Shown one piece after another: positions 20,359 through 21,084 of a stretch of DNA of 21,084 nucleotides. The DNA is taken from NCBI GenBank assembly GCA_004325065.1, contig PITI01000112.1:1-21084 (forward strand). The letters run 5' to 3'. The position numbers and the translations under genes were made by a program. The stretch comes from Hamiltosporidium magnivora. Its lineage: Eukaryota > Microsporidia > Dubosqiidae. The notes under the pieces were generated by a model, which saw nothing but the letters and a program-made list of their open reading frames with translations, did no database searches and had not been told where the DNA came from. Positions within the stretch are counted from its first letter, which is position 1. The number at the start of each line of letters is the position of its first letter.

Positions 20359-21084
20359 TTATATTACATTTTTTCCGAACATTTTAATAAATATTATATA
20401 AAATTTTAAAAAATAGATATTAATATTAATAAGTTCACTCGAAATTTGATTTGGCTTTATTGTATGCTTCTTTGAAAGTACATATTTTTCTAGCAGTCGA
20501 CCTTCGGGACGAAGTTTTCCTTTACCTAAATGAGGTATTTTATAGCCATTTCCTCCATCTGCTAATATAATTGGCTCCATACATGCTTGCAATGTTGTAA
20601 AAACTTTATCGAGAGTATTCGCTTCTAATTGATAAAATGCATCCTGAACACAATTTATTAATTCGTCAATTGTGTGTGGCGAAGCTTCATGTTGCAGCGA
20701 TTGTATGGAGTTGAAAAAAACCAAAATCAAGAACATTTAAATCGGGGCTATTTGCCGGTTGCGCCTTATATTTAATATTCCAGTCATCAGCAGAACCAAG
20801 AGCGACAATATCTGCATCATTATCAAAAAAATGGGGTTTTGCATTGTCCTGTTGTACGTAAATTGTTTTCTTTTTGTATGCTGGCGGAAATTTGGATTTA
20901 ATTGCGGGAATCACATTATCCATGATCATGTTTTTGCAATGTACTGCTGTAACAGATTCCACATTTTTTGTTATCATTGTCCCTTTAACCCTGTTCTTAG
21001 AATTTCTTTGAGCTGGTTCTTGATAAACAAATGGCCATATTCCAATTTTCCTATCAAAATAAAGCTTTCGATGTGCATCATAGC
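20359..21084 (-). pseudogene. Mariner-like DD39D transposase, frameshifted, partial
   Basis: Cut-and-paste transposase. The reading frame is open from the window edge (first full codon at 21082-21080). It shows GIWPFV, then EPAQRNSKNR with KGT, then VQQDNAKPH with the second catalytic Asp, and NSPDLNVLDFGFF with the third, 39 residues apart. That spacing and the NVLDxGFF motif mark the plant-type MLE group; animal mariners are DD34D. Right after GFF the frame runs into a stop at 20689-20687. The continuation NSIQSLQHEASPHTIDELI, TLQACME and YKIPHLGK is in the next frame, through the stop at 20361-20359. The break is one extra base in the T7 run (A7 on plus, 20714-20720). Otherwise the sequence is well preserved, so the element is young or the extra base is an assembly error. 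The first catalytic Asp and the N-terminal helix-turn-helix lie outside the window. Confidence 0.93.

Larger units (their letters stand above)
20283..21084 (-). mobile_element. Plant-type mariner-like element (DD39D), 3' portion
   Basis: One end of a Tc1/mariner-superfamily DNA transposon that continues beyond the right edge of the window. It holds the 3' part of the transposase gene on the minus strand and, about 75 bp past the transposase stop, a terminal inverted repeat next to a TA dinucleotide, the target site of this superfamily. The other terminus and the first catalytic Asp are outside the window. Confidence 0.9.

Noticed and set aside
20215..20409. 64-codon plus-strand frame
   Set aside because: Begins at TTG, spans the mariner terminal repeat and the antisense of the transposase end.

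Overview
The window looks like a piece of a microsporidian nuclear genome. It is very AT-rich, and its protein-coding genes are intronless, somewhat shortened eukaryotic housekeeping genes. Four of the five called coding sequences carry a short CCC motif 2-7 bases upstream of their ATG, a known hallmark of microsporidian genes. The conserved genes are eukaryotic only: chaperonin subunit CCT6, SSU-processome factor PWP2 and 60S assembly factor RPF2. Large gene-poor stretches and degraded transposons point to one of the expanded, transposon-rich microsporidia that infect arthropods or other invertebrates rather than a compact Encephalitozoon-like genome. The genus cannot be fixed from the sequence alone.

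Layout, left to right: a GC-richer noncoding island with strong hairpins (1-300); CCT6 on the plus strand (795-2369), followed at once by a 36-bp minisatellite; a decayed non-LTR retrotransposon of the R2/R4 type on the minus strand (3750-5100); a long AT desert; a lineage-specific 440-residue protein with a hydrophobic N-terminus (6879-8201); more noncoding DNA; a 110-residue hypothetical gene on the minus strand (10160-10492); a compact GC-rich stem-loop (12618-12668); eight phased A-tracts (14661-14740) beyond the 3' end of PWP2; PWP2 on the minus strand (14821-17109) with an 83-bp tandem duplication in its upstream region; RPF2 on the minus strand (18096-18830); a second decayed LINE of a different clade (about 19307-19965); and the end of a plant-type (DD39D) mariner element, with a visible terminal repeat and a single-base frameshift in its transposase, running off the right edge.

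Functional links: PWP2 (early 18S processing) and RPF2 (5S RNP recruitment to pre-60S particles) are neighbours on the same strand and both serve ribosome assembly. CCT6 is one of eight subunits of the cytosolic chaperonin that folds actin and tubulin. The two LINE fossils and the mariner show that unrelated element classes have colonised this locus. No new multi-gene system is evident. The points most worth a second look are the loss of the catalytic aspartate in CCT6, the structured GC-rich islands, the 440-residue putative secreted protein, and the origin of the transposons.
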